Source: Ophthalmolycus amberensis
Taxonomy: Eukaryota; Chordata; Actinopteri; Perciformes; Zoarcidae
NCBI GenBank assembly: GCA_024529925.1
Contig: JAFEUB010001064.1
Location: 62,001-126,000 of the forward strand
Direction of reading: 5' to 3'
DNA length: 64,000 nt
The notes under the pieces are model-generated. The model was not told the DNA's origin. It searched no databases and saw only the letters and a list, made by a program, of their open reading frames with translations. Positions 1 to 12,022 of this stretch are shown here, one piece after another (within the stretch, counting starts at the first letter, position 1; each line of letters starts with the position of its first letter). The translations under genes and the position numbers were made by a program.

Positions 1-858
1 AGATTTGTACTGATTCCTATCCAGAGAAAACACAGAGAAGTGAAGGGAATCGTAGACAGGAGTTGAGTTGAGCACTGCCGGGCAAATAATCTAAATTTAA
101 ACCCTGGTGCAGCAGTCGGCCTTCTGTTGCTCAACTGTGGAGACATTCCCTGGCGGCATGACGCCATGCTGACTCTCCATCTGGGAGCCTTCTTCCCTTC
201 TTATACAGGTGTGTGTGGTTCTGTATCTGTATGAGTGTGTGTGCGAGTAGGGAGTATGTGAACAAAAATATTGCAACCGCTATTTTTAGCCTGTTCGGTC
301 AGGCTAAAAGGTAAAATGATAGAAAGCAGGGAGCTTTATAACCCAGACACCAGTTGAAATACTATCTGTGTGAAGATTTCACGTAAGTCTGAACACTGTG
401 TCGCAGAGGTGTGAATTAAGGTTGCATCATATTGACAGTTTTATAGCAGTTTGATAATTACACACCTCATACTATGGCCTCATCAATGACTACAGCGTTG
501 CATCAACACCTCTAACAAAGTGTTGAAAGCATTATAGGCATTGTAAAATGGGATTTGTTAAAGATGAATACATTGGATTGAACTGTACAGGTTCAGTGAA
601 TAAAAGTGAATAAGGTTATTAAGGTTATGACTGATTTTGGTTGACATATTTCTGTGGTCAAGCACTCCATGATTATTATTATAAGGGCCCAAGCACAAAA
701 GTGCCAGGGGGCCCAACTGTGTCCTTGGCCATGGGATGAATAATGAATGCGATCCAATTTGATTGGTATAACCCTCTGGATTATGTGATGGTAAATTTCG
801 AAGGAAACAAACAATGATGTCTTAGGTCATGTGACAATATGCTGTTTTAGGTAGGGTC
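1..858. other. Intronic sequence, no gene seen
   Basis: This is probably part of the fat3 intron downstream of the 13-kb exon. It contains a short TG-rich patch near 208-246 and a small palindromic block at 685-720 (gggccc, then agcacaaaagtgcc, then ggggccc). I recognise that block as a fragment of a common fish dispersed repeat, without a firm family name. No coding signal was found. Confidence 0.4.
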
Positions 859-899
859 TATGGAACTTATCTCCTTGAGGAGAGAACAGATCCATCTCA

Positions 900-1600
900 A
901 ATTTGATCAGCAGAATCTTAAGACCTTCACGATGCACCCCCTTGGTGACATCATACGCCACCATGGTCTCCATTTCCACTGCTATGCTGATGAGGCCCAG
1001 CTCTACATCTCCACCAAATCCATCACCCCCACCACCCACTCCACCAACTGCCTCACAGATAAAAACACCTGGATGCAAGTCAACTTTCTCAAACTCAACA
1101 GCGACAAATCTGAAATCCTCATCATCAGCGTCAAATCAATAAACAAATCCCACCACAACTTCTCCCTCTGCATCGATGGCACCACTGTTCCTGCTTCCAC
1201 ACATGTTAACCTTGATATCATTTTCCATCAAACCCTCTTTTTTGAATGTCAATCACAAAAACTGCCTTCTTTCATCTCAAAAATATTGCCTGTCTACGCC
1301 CCTCCCTCTCCTGCTCCTCCACACCTTCATCACCTCTTGACTGGACTACTGCAACAGTATGCTGTACGGCACATCCACCAAAATCATCAAAAAAATAGAA
1401 TACATTCCAAACTCAGCTGCCTGTCTGCTCTCAAACTCATTTATTTAAATCTGCTTTTAACCTGTGATGCTAGTTATGTATGTTTTTGTTCCTTGCCGTT
1501 ATGTCATCTCTTCTGTTTGTATTGTAATTACTTTTATTGTTTCTGTTTTTACCATGTAAAGTGCCTTTGAGTACCTGTATAAAATGTATTATTATATAAT
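900..1600 (+). mobile_element. L2/CR1-type LINE, 3' part of ORF2, decayed
   Basis: The plus-strand frame starting at 860 reads as the second half of a non-LTR reverse transcriptase from about 935. Visible are the catalytic-loop region CYADEAQLYIST (normally YADD, so the second Asp is Glu here), NFLKLNSDKSEILII (normally NxDKTE) and a degenerate LGVIFD-like segment. Homology fades after about 1440. It is followed by a typical LINE 3' tail (gtaaagtgcctttgagtacc, then an ATT-rich end near 1590). The frame past 1440 to the stop at 1570 is not part of the protein family. It is inactive and its 5' end is missing. Confidence 0.75.
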
Positions 1601-1624
1601 ATATATACATATATCTGACTATAG

Positions 1625-2246
1625 ATCTTCACGCAGATCTTCAACCGATCACTGGAGCTATGTGAAGTCCCCTCCTGCTTCAAACGCTCCACGATCATCC
1701 CAGTCCCCAAGAAATCCTCCATCACAGGATTGAATGACTACAGGCCCGTCGCCCTGACGTCTGTGGTCATGAAATCCTTGAGAGACTGGTGTTGACCCAC
1801 CTGAAGAACATCGCATGGCCCCTGCTGGACCCCTTGCAGTTTCGGTGGTCGGTGGATGATGCAGTCAACATGGGACTGCACTACATGCTGCAACACCTCG
1901 ACTCCCCAGGGTCATATCCAAGGGTTCTGTTTGTGGACTTCAGCTCTGCGTTCAACACCATCATCCCGGAGGTACTTCAACCTAAACTCTCCCCGCTCAC
2001 TGTGCCAGCATCCACCTGTCAGTGGATCACAAACTTCCTGACAGACAGGACGCAGGTGAGGCTGGAAAAAATCACATCCAGCACCTGGACTATCAGCACC
2101 GGCGCCCCCCAGGGATGTGTGCTCTCCCCACTGCTCTTCTCCCTCTACACCAACGACTGCACCTCAGAGGACCCAACTGTCAAACTCCTGAAGTTCGCAG
2201 ATGACACAACGGTCATCGGTCTCATCAGGGACGGTGACGAGTCTGC
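1625..2246 (+). mobile_element. Rex1-type LINE, RT segment (left part)
   Basis: From about 1629 the translation gives FTQIFNRSLELCEVPSCFKR, STIIPVPKK, NDYRPVALTSVVMKS, then after a frame break FVDFSSAFNTIIPE, STGAPQGCVLSPLLFSLYTN and LLKFADDTTVIGLI. These are reverse transcriptase blocks 1 to 5 with the catalytic FADD. The open stretch 1789-2253 is one frame of it. The copy is cut at 2246, inside the codons after GDESAY, by hAT insertions; more of the same LINE resumes near 5134. I call it Rex1/Babar group (CR1 superfamily) from remembered motifs. Confidence 0.8.
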
Positions 2247-2644
2247 GTACTAGGCAGGCCCGGCTCCAGGCACTGATTTGCGGGGGGGCCTTACGTTGCT
2301 TTGGGGGGGGCACGTTTTTTTTGTTTGTTTTTTTACAGCCTATGGTAGCATAGTAGGTCAACTTGTGTATTGAATGATCAGCAGATAGCAGATTCAGCCA
2401 CAACAAGACATTAAAAAAATAGGCACATCCAGCAACAACATTAACAACAACAATAACAACACACTCAACAACAACACACTGTCCGGTGTTTGTCCGAAAC
2501 GGAGCGGAGCACAGCAGCGCAGCAACAACGAAAAGGGCCTACCAACAGCTAGCCTACAACAGAAATTAAGAAAACATTGCTTTGCATTACATGTTTGTTT
2601 GTTTTTCCAAGAAAGAACAAACACATAGGCCTACAACCAATCAT

Positions 2645-3130
2645 TTAGCCTAGTCCATAGGGCCAGGAGGCTGGATAAAACCAGATAATAAGGGCATGCG
2701 AGACCACTAGATGTAATTGGTGGTTGAAACAATGGACATAAGGAATGTCTCGCTGCAGTTTCTCTTGCAACCGTTTCTGCACTCCCCCGTGCTTACCGGA
2801 CATCAGAGAAGCACCGTCATACACTTGGCTAATTATTCGCCTCGGACTCAGTCCAGCTTTAGACAATTCCTCCACGATCGTGTCAGTCAGTGTAGCCGCA
2901 TCCCCTTGGTCAGCTGTGGCAATTGTCAGAAGACGTTCGGTTGGCTCATACAACTCATTAATAAAGCGCACAACTATTGAGATGTTTTCTCTTCCTGTTG
3001 GGTCTCGAGTACCATCCACCTTTATTGTGTAAAATGACTCCCCGACCTCTGTCACGATGTGCTCAGTGACCATGGTGGACATGATGTCCAGCAATTCATT
3101 CTGGATCTCATGGCTGGCTGGATGCTGCAT
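2645..3130 (-). pseudogene. hAT transposase middle fragment (DUF4371-like)
   Basis: The frame reads HEIQNELLDIMSTMV, then FYTIKVDGTRDPTGRENIS, RFINELYEPTERLL, QVYDGASLMSGKHGGVQK and PYVHCFNHQLHLVV. These are the RNase H-fold catalytic region motifs of hAT transposases (an Asp in the VDGT block, and the CxxH-type CFNHQLHL). Relative to intact relatives a stretch is missing between this piece and the zinc-finger piece. Everything after SHAL is also gone, so no active protein can be made. Confidence 0.8.
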
Positions 3131-3584
3131 GTTTGTTCAGCCCTTTCCCCATCTCCACTGCATGCTTCCAATCGGAAAATCCATTCAGAGTAAAGGCAGA
3201 GTCCATGGAAGACCCAGGCGCCCGGAACTTTCGGCAGGGGTAACAATATGCAGCATCTGCATTAACTGAATACTCCAGCCAGTCTCTATTAGTGTACCAG
3301 GCGCTGTGGAATGATCTCTTTTTACCTGAAAATAGGCTTGATGGGTAATTCTTTATCACCACTTGATTGGGTTGATCAATGCCCAGATCTCCTGCTGGTT
3401 CAGATGCCTGCTGTGAGGACCTCTGCTGCCTGCTAGCTTCGACGGGGTGGCTAACGTTAGCTTCTCTGGAGCTGTCAATCTCCTCAGACGTCTGTGCGTA
3501 TGAGCACCCGGCTTCGCTTACACACGCTCTGTCCCCGTCCTCTGAGACACTCCGCGGTTTATTAAAGAAACGTCGTATAGCCAT
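3108..3584 (-). pseudogene. hAT transposase N-terminal fragment (TTF-type zinc finger)
   Basis: The frame begins MAIRRFFNKPR, a typical start for ZMYM1-like hAT proteins (nuclear-type basic N-terminus). A low-complexity polar region follows, then the TTF-type finger block: KNYPSSLFSGKKRSF, AWYTNRDWLEYSV, AAYCYPCRKF (the Cys pair) and FSDWKHAVE. It stops at a frame break near 3110 where the protein should continue. Normally the finger leads into a DUF4371-type region and an RNase H-like catalytic core. Here only the recognition end survives. Confidence 0.8.
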
Positions 3585-3934
3585 CTTTTATTTCTTTATC
3601 TCTCTATCTAGGACTCGGATCACAACTCCTAGTACTGTTGAGCAGCCTATTCTGTTCGCACGGCACTTCGCAGCCACGGCCCGCTCTGCACTTGTCATTT
3701 CCGTTTTTACGCCAAACCAAAAGTGGTTAAAATTATTTTTTAGCAAACTTCATATTAAGTGTATAATAATAATTATTATTATAGTATGCATTTATTCTGG
3801 AAAAGATAGTTATTTTTGTAATTGTGATTTACGTGTGATAAGTGACTGACAGGCTCGTCCGTCCAGGGCGGGCCCAACCGAGTCCCAGGGCGGGCCTTGC
3901 ACCCAAGGCCCGCCCCTAGCGCCGGGCCTGGTAC

Positions 3935-5129
3935 CAGGGCTTGCAACAACGAATCGATAAAATCTATAAAAATCGATTATTAAAAGAGTTGGCAACGAAT
4001 TTCATTATCGATTCGTTGTGTCGCGCGATTATTACGCCACTCAATAAGTCGCGGAGATGTTTGAGTATAAAAAATTTAAATAAAAAGCGAGGAGGTAGAG
4101 GAAAGACCATCGGAGAGACCCGTAACGTTGTTCTGAAACACATGGCGGAGGCAGAGAAATCAGTACGACCTAATGCCGTGTTCACACCAAACGCCAGTCT
4201 TCGCCGGGGACTATTTGTGCTGGATGCGCCGGAAGAGGGGGCGTGGCTTATCGCCCTGAAAGCCGTTCAACTGTCCGCCATTAACCATGGAAAAAATAAC
4301 CTCTATTTCTGCTTAGTACGTGTTGTGGAAGTCACAGATATCCCGGGAAACTAAACGCCGTCATGTCTGGTTCATAACATTGTCCAGAGGAGCTCCGTGG
4401 ATTTTATCGAAGTGTTGCACTGTGTCTAGCAAGCCACACGTCGCTGTTTACTACAGCTGTATGAACACAAAATAAACTGATTTGGCTGTGATTTAACGGC
4501 AATAAACCGACAAAAAGGGACTCCGAAACAACTACGTAATGATGCCGATTTGTAGGCGACTTGTCTTCTCAATGGAGCTCTGACGGATCGGTGCTAGGCT
4601 ATGCTAACATTGTAGCAGCTCCACCAACACTCAGACTAACGTCATGTAGACGTAAATACTGGCAGCGTCTATTCATTGTTTGTACCATATGGTTTACACA
4701 CACATCTATACACATAGTTTGGTCCAGTCTCTATTGATATGAGGTGTCGTAGAGCTCTGGGTGACCACAGACAGCTACAGGATTTATTTCCTGATTCAAC
4801 AACATAAACATGTTGGAGTCCTTGATGAGGAGGAAGGATGTTCAATAGTAGGGTAAATCACTACAGAATCCTACTTTTGTTCCGTTTTGAAGTGAGGAAC
4901 CTAACGTCCAGTAGCTCTTCTGGTGCTGGTGTTTACTCGTTATCCAGCTTGACAAGCATGACAAGTTAGCGTTAGCTCGTTAATAACAGTAGTAAAGCAG
5001 GGCTGGTATAGTTTGCAAGACTAAAGACACGTTTTTATTCACTCGCCTTTTTTGGCCCATTAATATCCGATTCATCGATTAATCGAAAAAATAATCGCTT
5101 GATTAATCGATTATTAAAATAATCGTTAG
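3935..5129. mobile_element. Second hAT element with ATCGATT-rich ends, adjoining the first
   Basis: The left end begins cagggcttgcaacaacgaat and is followed by repeated atcgat/cgattatt motifs. The right end (5065-5129) carries the inverted counterpart, with several attaatcga/cgattatt motifs. This is the end structure of a common fish hAT family whose autonomous members encode BED-finger transposases. I found no transposase here. The right terminal bases are degraded, so a target duplication cannot be read. It contains a Harbinger-type segment at 4174-4806. Confidence 0.6.
4174..4806. mobile_element. PIF/Harbinger-type MITE, right end missing (copy 1)
   Basis: It starts taa|tgccgtgttcacaccaaacg, the same terminal sequence as the complete copy at 41769-42736, and stays closely similar to that copy over about 570 bp (for example the stretch around gttgtggaagtcacagatatc). 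The right inverted repeat is lost. An open stretch over 3941-4354 crosses the element edge and is not a gene. Confidence 0.7.
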
Positions 5130-5133
5130 CTCA

Positions 5134-5335
5134 GGAAGTTCAACCTGCCTCAGGAGCTGCTGATTGTTTTCTACTCAGCCATCATCCAGTCTAGTTCTCT
5201 GTTCTTCCATCACTGTGTGGTTTTGATCGGCCACTAAACAGGACAGGAACAGACTGCAACGGACCGGACTGTCAAGGTCTGCAGAGAGGATCATTAGAGC
5301 CGATCCCAACTAGAGCCGATCCCAGCTATCATTGT
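5134..5335 (+). mobile_element. Rex1-type LINE, continuation after hAT insertions
   Basis: Translation gives KFNLPQEL, IVFYSAII and SSLFFHHCVVLIG, then a degenerate RTVRSAERII-like end. This is the C-terminal part of the same kind of LINE ORF2 as at 1625-2246 and parallels KFNLPKTMLVHFYRAII in the copies at 40 and 52 kb. About 90 codons between the two parts are missing, so the junction is not a clean interruption, or a deletion came later. Confidence 0.6.
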
Positions 5336-5339
5336 GTGA

Positions 5340-5527
5340 AGGCAGGGTTCACCTGGACAGTTAGCCAGACTATCTCAGGGCTGACATGTAGAGACAGACA
5401 ACCATTCACACTCACATTCACACCTACGGGCAATTTAGAGTCATCAATTAACCTAAGCTGCATGTCTTTGGACTGTGGGAGGAAGCTGGAGAACCCACGC
5501 TGACACGGGGAGAACATGCAGACTCCA
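5340..5527. repeat. Dispersed fish repeat
   Basis: It contains the very common teleost repeat text with ggactgtgggaggaagctgg, cacacctacgggcaatttag and acggggagaacatgc. I recognise this as a widespread dispersed element fragment but cannot assign the parent family with certainty. Confidence 0.6.
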
Positions 5528-6210
5528 CAAAGACGGTGCTAGCAAACACCAAAGTACTAGCAAACACCCCCCGTTATCTTGAGATCACTCTTGGGGGAGA
5601 CAGAATAAGGGTTGATTTAATTAAATTCATGTGTGCTTGCTGTTATTTTACTACTTATTTAGAACATAAGGACTGTCCTCTGGGGAGAGTGCATTTGAAG
5701 TACTTTCATGGATCAGCTATTTTGGGGGGCGATAGTTAAATGGGTGAGCTACAATTAAAAATGAAGATTTCAGTGATCAAAAAATAAAAAGATTGCACAG
5801 AATCTGCGTGTGCATGTCTCTCTCTAGACCAACCTGGGAGCCTCATAATCTACCAGCATGAGCAGAGTGTTTTTGGCAGCAAGTTGCAACTCTCTGTATT
5901 TATTAGAAGTCTGAGGAAGAGCCTGGTTACATTACACGGCAACAAAATACACAAGGCCATGTGTTGCACTGGAACTTCTCTTTCTGTATTGTATATTGTT
6001 TTTCTTCTTTTCTTAACACATGTCGGGTCCACATGGGGAAGGTGGCTAAATTAGAGTAAAGTGCTGTCCAATGAGCATACACATACATAATCCCTAAAAA
6101 CCCTAGATAGAACAAGTACATAACAAGTACTGTTATCTGTTTGTCTGTGCACGATATTTTATATTTCATTGTACATTTTAATATTGTTGGAATCTGACTA
6201 TATGGCTTTG
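5528..6210. other. Intronic sequence, nothing recognised
   Basis: Ordinary AT-rich sequence with short open frames only and no family motifs. No promoter, RNA gene or repeat end could be identified. Confidence 0.4.
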
Positions 6211-6213
6211 ACA

Positions 6214-7880
6214 TGTGCTGTGGAACAAAGAGAGTCAGGCCTTGCCTTTTTCAAGCAAAGGTTTTATCCTGATTGTAGTTTGATGAGCACCAAACCCCCC
6301 AACTCTGAAGAAATTCACATTAGGGTGTGAGTTTCCTCCCCCCAAAAACTATGCGTTCCTGGAGTTACCTGAAAGCTCCGCTGCAATCTAATTGGCCGAG
6401 GGCCAAGACACCTCAGGACCCCTGTGGTTCAGCCACCTTTCAACAAAACTACCCTGCAACCCCCACCTCAATGCTTTTCCCTTCGACCTCCGTCGAGCTA
6501 GGAAGCACACTGCAACGTTGTTCCCCTTTTTAACCAAAACCTAGGTAACAGTTTATATTCGCTGGCCGAATTCATCAAACTGTCTATTTTATCTTTGTTC
6601 GTATCCACGAAGCGAACCCTTTTAATCCTGCAGAAGTGAAGAAGCAAGACTTCTTCAGAGAGAGAGAGAGAACTTCCACTCTCCACCAAGCGCCTAGTTT
6701 GCTCTGGCCATAAGGACGCGAAAGTCCCTTATCCAGACGAAGCGATTCTCTCCCACCGAGAGAACACCTACCGCAGCCGCGCTGCCTGAGCCCACCGAAG
6801 CTCAGAAGAACCCCTCAGAAGAACCCCCCCCCCCCCAATCAGCACGATTGCATCGTACCGTAAGGCAAAATAGAGTCTGGGCAGAGTTAGAGAGAGTTTC
6901 ATTTGTGTTTATTTTATCTTGTTTGTGTGCTTAAAGTACTGTTCATTTTTACAACGTGGTGTATGCTTAATAATCGCCGACACTAACGGTCGCTGAGATC
7001 GTTGGGGTTGTGGAGAAGTTGGTGTATTTCATGCTGCCGTGATTTGTGTTGAGATAACGTTAGTGAGGTCGAAGTTGCTTCTCATCAGTTCAGGAGGTCA
7101 GAACCGCCGGCTGAGACAAAGAGCCCGGTTCTTGCTCCCCTGGCTGAGAGAGCAATCTTCCATACTCCCGCGCGGCGCGAAGGATCTTAATCGCTTGTTT
7201 TATTTCATTTTGTTTTGTTCCTTTCCCTTCTCTTTTACTAACCCACACACACACACATATAGCTTTGAGCTAATCTAGCTACGTGCTTAACGGCTACCGG
7301 CACATGTAGACGCCGGGTCTCCTGTTGGCTATCCGCCATTTTGAGTCTCGAGCATGAGAGACGTCACCACGTCCCAACTACGTCACACGTCACTGAGCTG
7401 TTACATCGCTCCTCCCCCTTTCCACACACACACACACACACACCCCGCCCCCCTCTTTTCAATAGTCTGTTGATTTTAGATAGCGTGCTCATGAATGTAT
7501 AGTTGTTGTTAGTTTAGATATTAGGTGACTAGATCATTAGTATTAGAACGTAATAAACTCTGTTATATTTTAATGAGCAGCTGTCTGTGATTACTTTGTG
7601 CATGCATCGTGATAATAGCTGTATATGTGGTCTGTGCTCGAACTTAAACCTTCACTTTCACTCTGAATGTGTAATAGTACTCAGACTACTGACATTAGTG
7701 AACACTAATTATGAGACTGAGGTTATCGTTTGGTTATTGGTCCCTGTTCGCAGGGTTGTGCCCCAGTTATTATTAATAATCATTAATAATTGATAGACAT
7801 TAATAATTCTATTGATGTCGAGAATTTAGTTTCTTAGATGCTGATAACCCAAACACGCTCCTTTACGTTCCAAACAATAT
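6214..7880. repeat. Possible long-terminal-repeat-like stretch, unclassified
   Basis: This stretch differs from its surroundings: GC-rich parts (6690-6840, 7080-7190), poly-C at 6825-6835, short CA runs at 7240-7255 and 7425-7445, and a polyadenylation signal aataaa at 7552-7557. It begins tgtgctgtggaac and ends near ttccaaaca, which would fit TG...CA LTR ends, but no target duplication flanks it and no internal retroelement sequence adjoins. A generic unclassified repeat is equally possible. Confidence 0.25.
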
Positions 7881-7924
7881 GTTTCTATTTTTTGCACTGT
7901 GTTGATTGTTTAATGTTATGCACA

Positions 7925-8265
7925 ACCATGTAAAACTGCTTGAATGTGCAACATATAATAAACAAGTCTGATTCTGATTCATAGCATGCAAAGCCCAATT
8001 TGTAATTGCAGTGGCTGTCTGTGTTCTTGATACTCTGCCACCCTTTTCCATATTTCACAAACACAGATGCTATCTGCTGTGATGTTTGTCCAAGCAGTCG
8101 CGGCATCTCTGAAGATAATGCTTGTGATTTGATCAGTAAACTGGAGTGTAAAACCAGACCTTCTCTTCCATTACCACTATCTTCTCCCAGCTCAGATGCT
8201 ATGGGCTGCTTGTGTGTCATTTCTACTGAAGATACAAGAATCTGCCCTGCTCATTCTCTGTTCAG
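7925..8265. other. LINE-like 3' tail, then unassigned sequence
   Basis: Bases 7925-7985 have the look of a LINE 3' end (aataaacaag, then tctgattctgatt). The following 280 bp carry two overlapping short open frames on opposite strands with no recognisable motif, and I do not call them genes. The adjacent L2 element starts at 8266. Confidence 0.35.
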
Positions 8266-8506
8266 AGGCAAGGCAAGGCAAGGCAAGTTTATTTGTATAG
8301 CACATTTCAACAACAAGGTAATTCAAAGTGCTTCACATAAAACCATTAAAAGCATCAAAACATAAGGCAAAAGATAAGGAGATTTAAAAACAATTAAGAA
8401 CATTCATTGCATTAAAACATTTTTTAAAAAAACAGTGTAAGAAATAAAATACAGTAGTAAAATGCAGAAATGCAGGAAATTGATTAATATATTAATTGAA
8501 TGTGGT

Positions 8507-11282
8507 TCAATTAAAGGCAGCAGCACCCAGAAAAGTCTTCAATCTTGATTTAAATGAGCTGAGGGTCTCAGCAGACCTGCAGCTTTCTGGGACTTTGTTC
8601 CAGATATGTGGAGCAGAAAAACTGAACGCTGCTTCTCCATGTTTAGTTCTGACTCTGGGAACAGGAAGTAGACCGGTCCCAGACGACCTAAGGGGTCGGG
8701 ATGGTTCATAAGGTAGCAGCAGATCAGAGATGTATTTTGGCCCTAAACCATTCAGTGCTTTGTAAACCAACAGCAGGATTTTAAAGTCAATTCTTTGTTG
8801 GACAGGAAGCCAGTGCAAAGACATCAGAACTGGGGTGATGTGATCCACCCTCCTGGTCTTAGTGAGGACTCGAGCTGCAGCGTTCTGAATCAGCTGCAGC
8901 TTTCTGACGGACTTTTTACAGAGACCTGTAAACACACCGTTACAGTAGTCCAGTCTGCTGAAGATAAATGCGTGGACAAGTTTTTCCAAATCCTGTTGAG
9001 ACATAAGTCCTCTAATCCTTGATATATTCTTCAGGTGATAGTAGGCTGATTTTGTAATTGTCTTGATATGGCTGTTCAGGTTGAGGTCTGAATCCATAAC
9101 TACACCTAGATTTCTGGCTTGGTTTGTGGGTTTTAACATCAGTGATTGAAGCTGAGCGGTGATTTTCAATTGTTCATCCTTGGTACCAAAAACAATTACT
9201 TCTGTTTTATCTTTGTTTAATTGAAGAAAATTCTGGCACATCCAGTTGTTGATTTGTTCAATGCAGTTACCCAAGCCCTTGTATGGGATTGTAGTCCCCT
9301 GGTGACATAGTTATGTAGATTTGTGTGTCGTCTGCATAATTATGATAACACACTTTGTTGTTTTCCATAATCTGAGCTAGTGGAAGCATGTAGATGTTGA
9401 ACAGAAGAGGCCCCAGTATTGAACCTTGGGGAACACCACATGTCATTTTAGTCAGCTCTGATGTGTAATCAGCTACAGACACAAAGTATTCTCGTAGTAG
9501 GATTCAAACCAGTTAAGTGCTGTGCCAGAGAGTCCCACCCAGATTTTTAGTCTTTCTAGGAGTATGGCATGGTCGACCGTGTCGAATGCAGCACTGAGAT
9601 CCAGTAACACTAAGACTGAACTTCTGCCATTGTCTATGTTTAAGTGGATGTCGTTGAAAACCTTAACAAGAGCAGTTTCAGTGCTGTGGTGCTGTCGAAA
9701 GCCTGACTGGAAAACATCAAAGCAGTTATTTACGGCCAAGAAGTTGGTCAGCTGTTGGAAAACCGCTTTTTCAATTATTTTACTTAAAAATGGGAGGTTT
9801 GATATTGGCCTATAATTTTTCATCGTTGCGGAGTCTAAACTAGCCTTCTTTAGGAGCGGTTTAATAACTGCAGTTTTTAGGGCTTGTGGGAGGACACCTG
9901 AGAGAAGGGATGTGTTTACAATTTGTAAAAGATCAGTGGTCATGCAGTTTGAAATATTTTTGAAAAAGTGTGTTGGTAGAATATCCAAGCAGCAGGAGGA
10001 TGACTTCAGATGTTGTATAATGTCTTCTAGGCTTCTACGGTCGATTGAATGAAATTGTGTCATGATATTTGAATGGATGTTATTCAGAGATCGGGACAAC
10101 ACATATCCTGTGGTTGGTGTGGAGGCACTGACTGCTTGTCTAATTTTCTGAATTTTGTCAGTAAAAAAAGGAGGCAAATTGATTGCATGCCCAGGTGGAT
10201 TGGAGCTCAGCAGCTACCGACACTGGAGGGTTTGTTAGCCTGTCGACGGTAGCTAAAATAAGGCGCGTGTATTGTTCTTGTTTTTGGTTATGATGTCAGA
10301 GAAGAACGACTGCCTTGCATTTCTAAGTTCCAAATTATAATTGCGAAGTCTCTCTTTGTAGATGTCACAGTGAACCTGGAGATTAGTTTTTCGCCACCTG
10401 CGCTCAGCTTTCCGACACTCTCGTTTCTCTATTTTGACCAGCGTAGCATTTCTCCAAGGAGATCTTTGCTTACCCGAGACAACCTTCACTTTAGTGGGTG
10501 CAATGGCAACAATAATATTTTTTACTTTAGAATTGAAGCCATCTACAAGCTCATTGACTGAGAGGCAAGAGAGGGCTGGTGTGGAGGAGAACTTCTGAAT
10601 AAATAGTTCACTGGTGTTTTCAGAGATGTAACGCTTTGTCACAACCTTGGTTTGGACATTTGTGTGCAAGGAGATTGCACTCTCAAAGAAAACACAGAAA
10701 TGATCAGAGAGTGCAACATCAGTCACAGCGACCTTGGAAATGTTTACACCTTTGGTGATGATTAGGTCCAGAGTGTGCCCCCTGTTGTGGGTGGGTCCTG
10801 TCACATGCTGAGTCAGATCATAGTTATCAAGGACACCACATTATATTAAAATCACCAACAATAACAACACAGTCAAAATCAATACAGATTACAGACAGCA
10901 GTTCAGTAAACTCATCAAAGAAGGTTGCACAGTATTTAGGCGGTCTGTAAATGTTTAGGAATAAAGCTTGAGTGGAATTCAGAGCCACATATTCAAAAGA
11001 ACTAAAATGACCAAAGGACATCTGCTTGCATTGAAGAGAATCATCAAATAAAATAGCAACTCCACCTCCTTTCTTATGCGCTCTTGTTTCACTCATGAAA
11101 CTGAAGTTGTGAGGTGTTGATTCAATAAGAACAGCTGCACTGTTATCTTGATTTAACCAAGTTTCAGTTAAAAACAAAATGTCCAGTTTGTGCCAAACAA
11201 TAAAATCATTGATTAAAAATGTTTTTCCTGACAGAGACCTGACATTTAATAAAGCTAAGTTTAATGTGGTTAAAGCTTTCAT
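8507..11282 (-). pseudogene. L2 LINE ORF2: endonuclease and reverse transcriptase, broken
   Basis: In order on the minus strand: LNLALLNVRSLSGK and LTETWLNQD (APE-type endonuclease start), NIYRPPKY and VIVGDFN (11282-10827). After a frame break come GPTHNRGHTLDLIIT and VALSDHFCVFF (10804-10253). The reverse transcriptase follows: KNYRPISNLPFLSKIIEK, SGFRQHHSTETAL, LLDLSAAFDTVDH (10177-9473), then GVPQGSILGPLLFNIY and the catalytic YADDTQIY (9482-9267). Last come the thumb and C-terminal regions NLGVVMDSDLN, RLDYCNGVF, HWLPVQQRIDFK and APHIWNKVPES (9274-8507). At least four indels separate the pieces, so it is dead, but all catalytic blocks remain recognisable. Confidence 0.9.
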
Positions 11283-11361
11283 TGCCCAATTTATTTGGAC
11301 AGGCTGACGAGGAATGTATGCTAAGTTTGATAAGTTTGCAGGTTTACTATTGTTTCTTCAC

Positions 11362-12017
11362 TGTCAGGATCCGGGATCCCTGTCTGACCTGTTGTGTGTT
11401 ACCTCTGTTTCCCCTGATCTCCTCTCCTCATGTGTCCTGTCATTCCCCCGTTTGTTATTGTGTGCCATGTGCTCTGTGTTTGTCCTCTGCCTCCAGACAC
11501 CTCCCATGGCCACGCCCTTGATTGTGCACAGCTGAGGACACTCCAGCCGATCACCTCCTGCAGCCTGACACCCCAGACTCAGGTCCCACTAGTGATTCCC
11601 CTGTCACTATATAAGGTCTGGCCCTGCAGTCTGGGGTTGTCAGGTCGTACTGTCTTTCACCCGCTTCAACTCCTTATCGTCTTCTGCCTTGTCAGTCCGT
11701 CCGGTTACCAGTCTGGTCACGTAAGTCTGAACACCGATTCAGTGAAGATCGTTACCGTGTTTGTTTTCTGTTCTTTCAGTTTTGAGTGCGGTCGAGTTTC
11801 CCTCCCGACTCCGGAGGCTACCTGTCCCGGCCTCGGTTGAGCTTCCCTCCCGACTCCGGTGGAGATTATAGGAGTGACTTTAGTTTGTTGGCCAGTTGGT
11901 CTTTGTTTTTTGTTGGGTCATTCTGTGACTGCTCCTGCACCGTTAAATAAAGTCTTGGCTGGAGTAAACCTGCTGTGTGCGTGCGTTTGGGTCCACTAAC
12001 TACACTACCACATAACA
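11362..12017 (+). mobile_element. Solo LTR (656 bp) inside the L2 LINE
   Basis: It begins tgtcaggatcc and ends taccacataaca (TG...CA), flanked by a 5-bp duplication ttcac (11357-11361) and ttcgc (12018-12022), one mismatch. On the plus strand it has a TATA-like tatataa at 11608-11614 and a polyadenylation signal aataaa at 11946-11951, in the order expected for U3-R-U5. L2 sequence continues directly on both sides. The family is probably Gypsy-like, but that is a guess. The long open frames reading through it are chance. Confidence 0.8.
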
Positions 12018-12022
12018 TTCGC

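Larger units (their letters stand above)
2255..3930 (-). mobile_element. hAT transposon, ZMYM/TTF-finger type, internally deleted
   Basis: The element is bounded by an 8-bp target duplication, gtactagg (2247-2254) and gtaccagg (3931-3938), with one mismatch. It has imperfect terminal inverted repeats: the left end starts caggcccggc and the right end is its complement gccgggcctg. Inside, on the minus strand, are two pieces of a hAT transposase. The element is 1,676 bp, much shorter than a full hAT of this type, and lacks the C-terminal dimerisation region. It sits directly beside the start of a second hAT at 3935. Confidence 0.85.

Noticed and set aside
5536..7278. Several 60-95 codon frames
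   Set aside because: Short and scattered on both strands, without motifs or splice-phase agreement with the cadherin gene.
11264..11840. Overlapping plus-strand open frames of 73-136 codons
   Set aside because: They lie in a solo LTR and the edge of an L2 LINE and encode Ser/Pro/Leu-rich text with no conserved motif.
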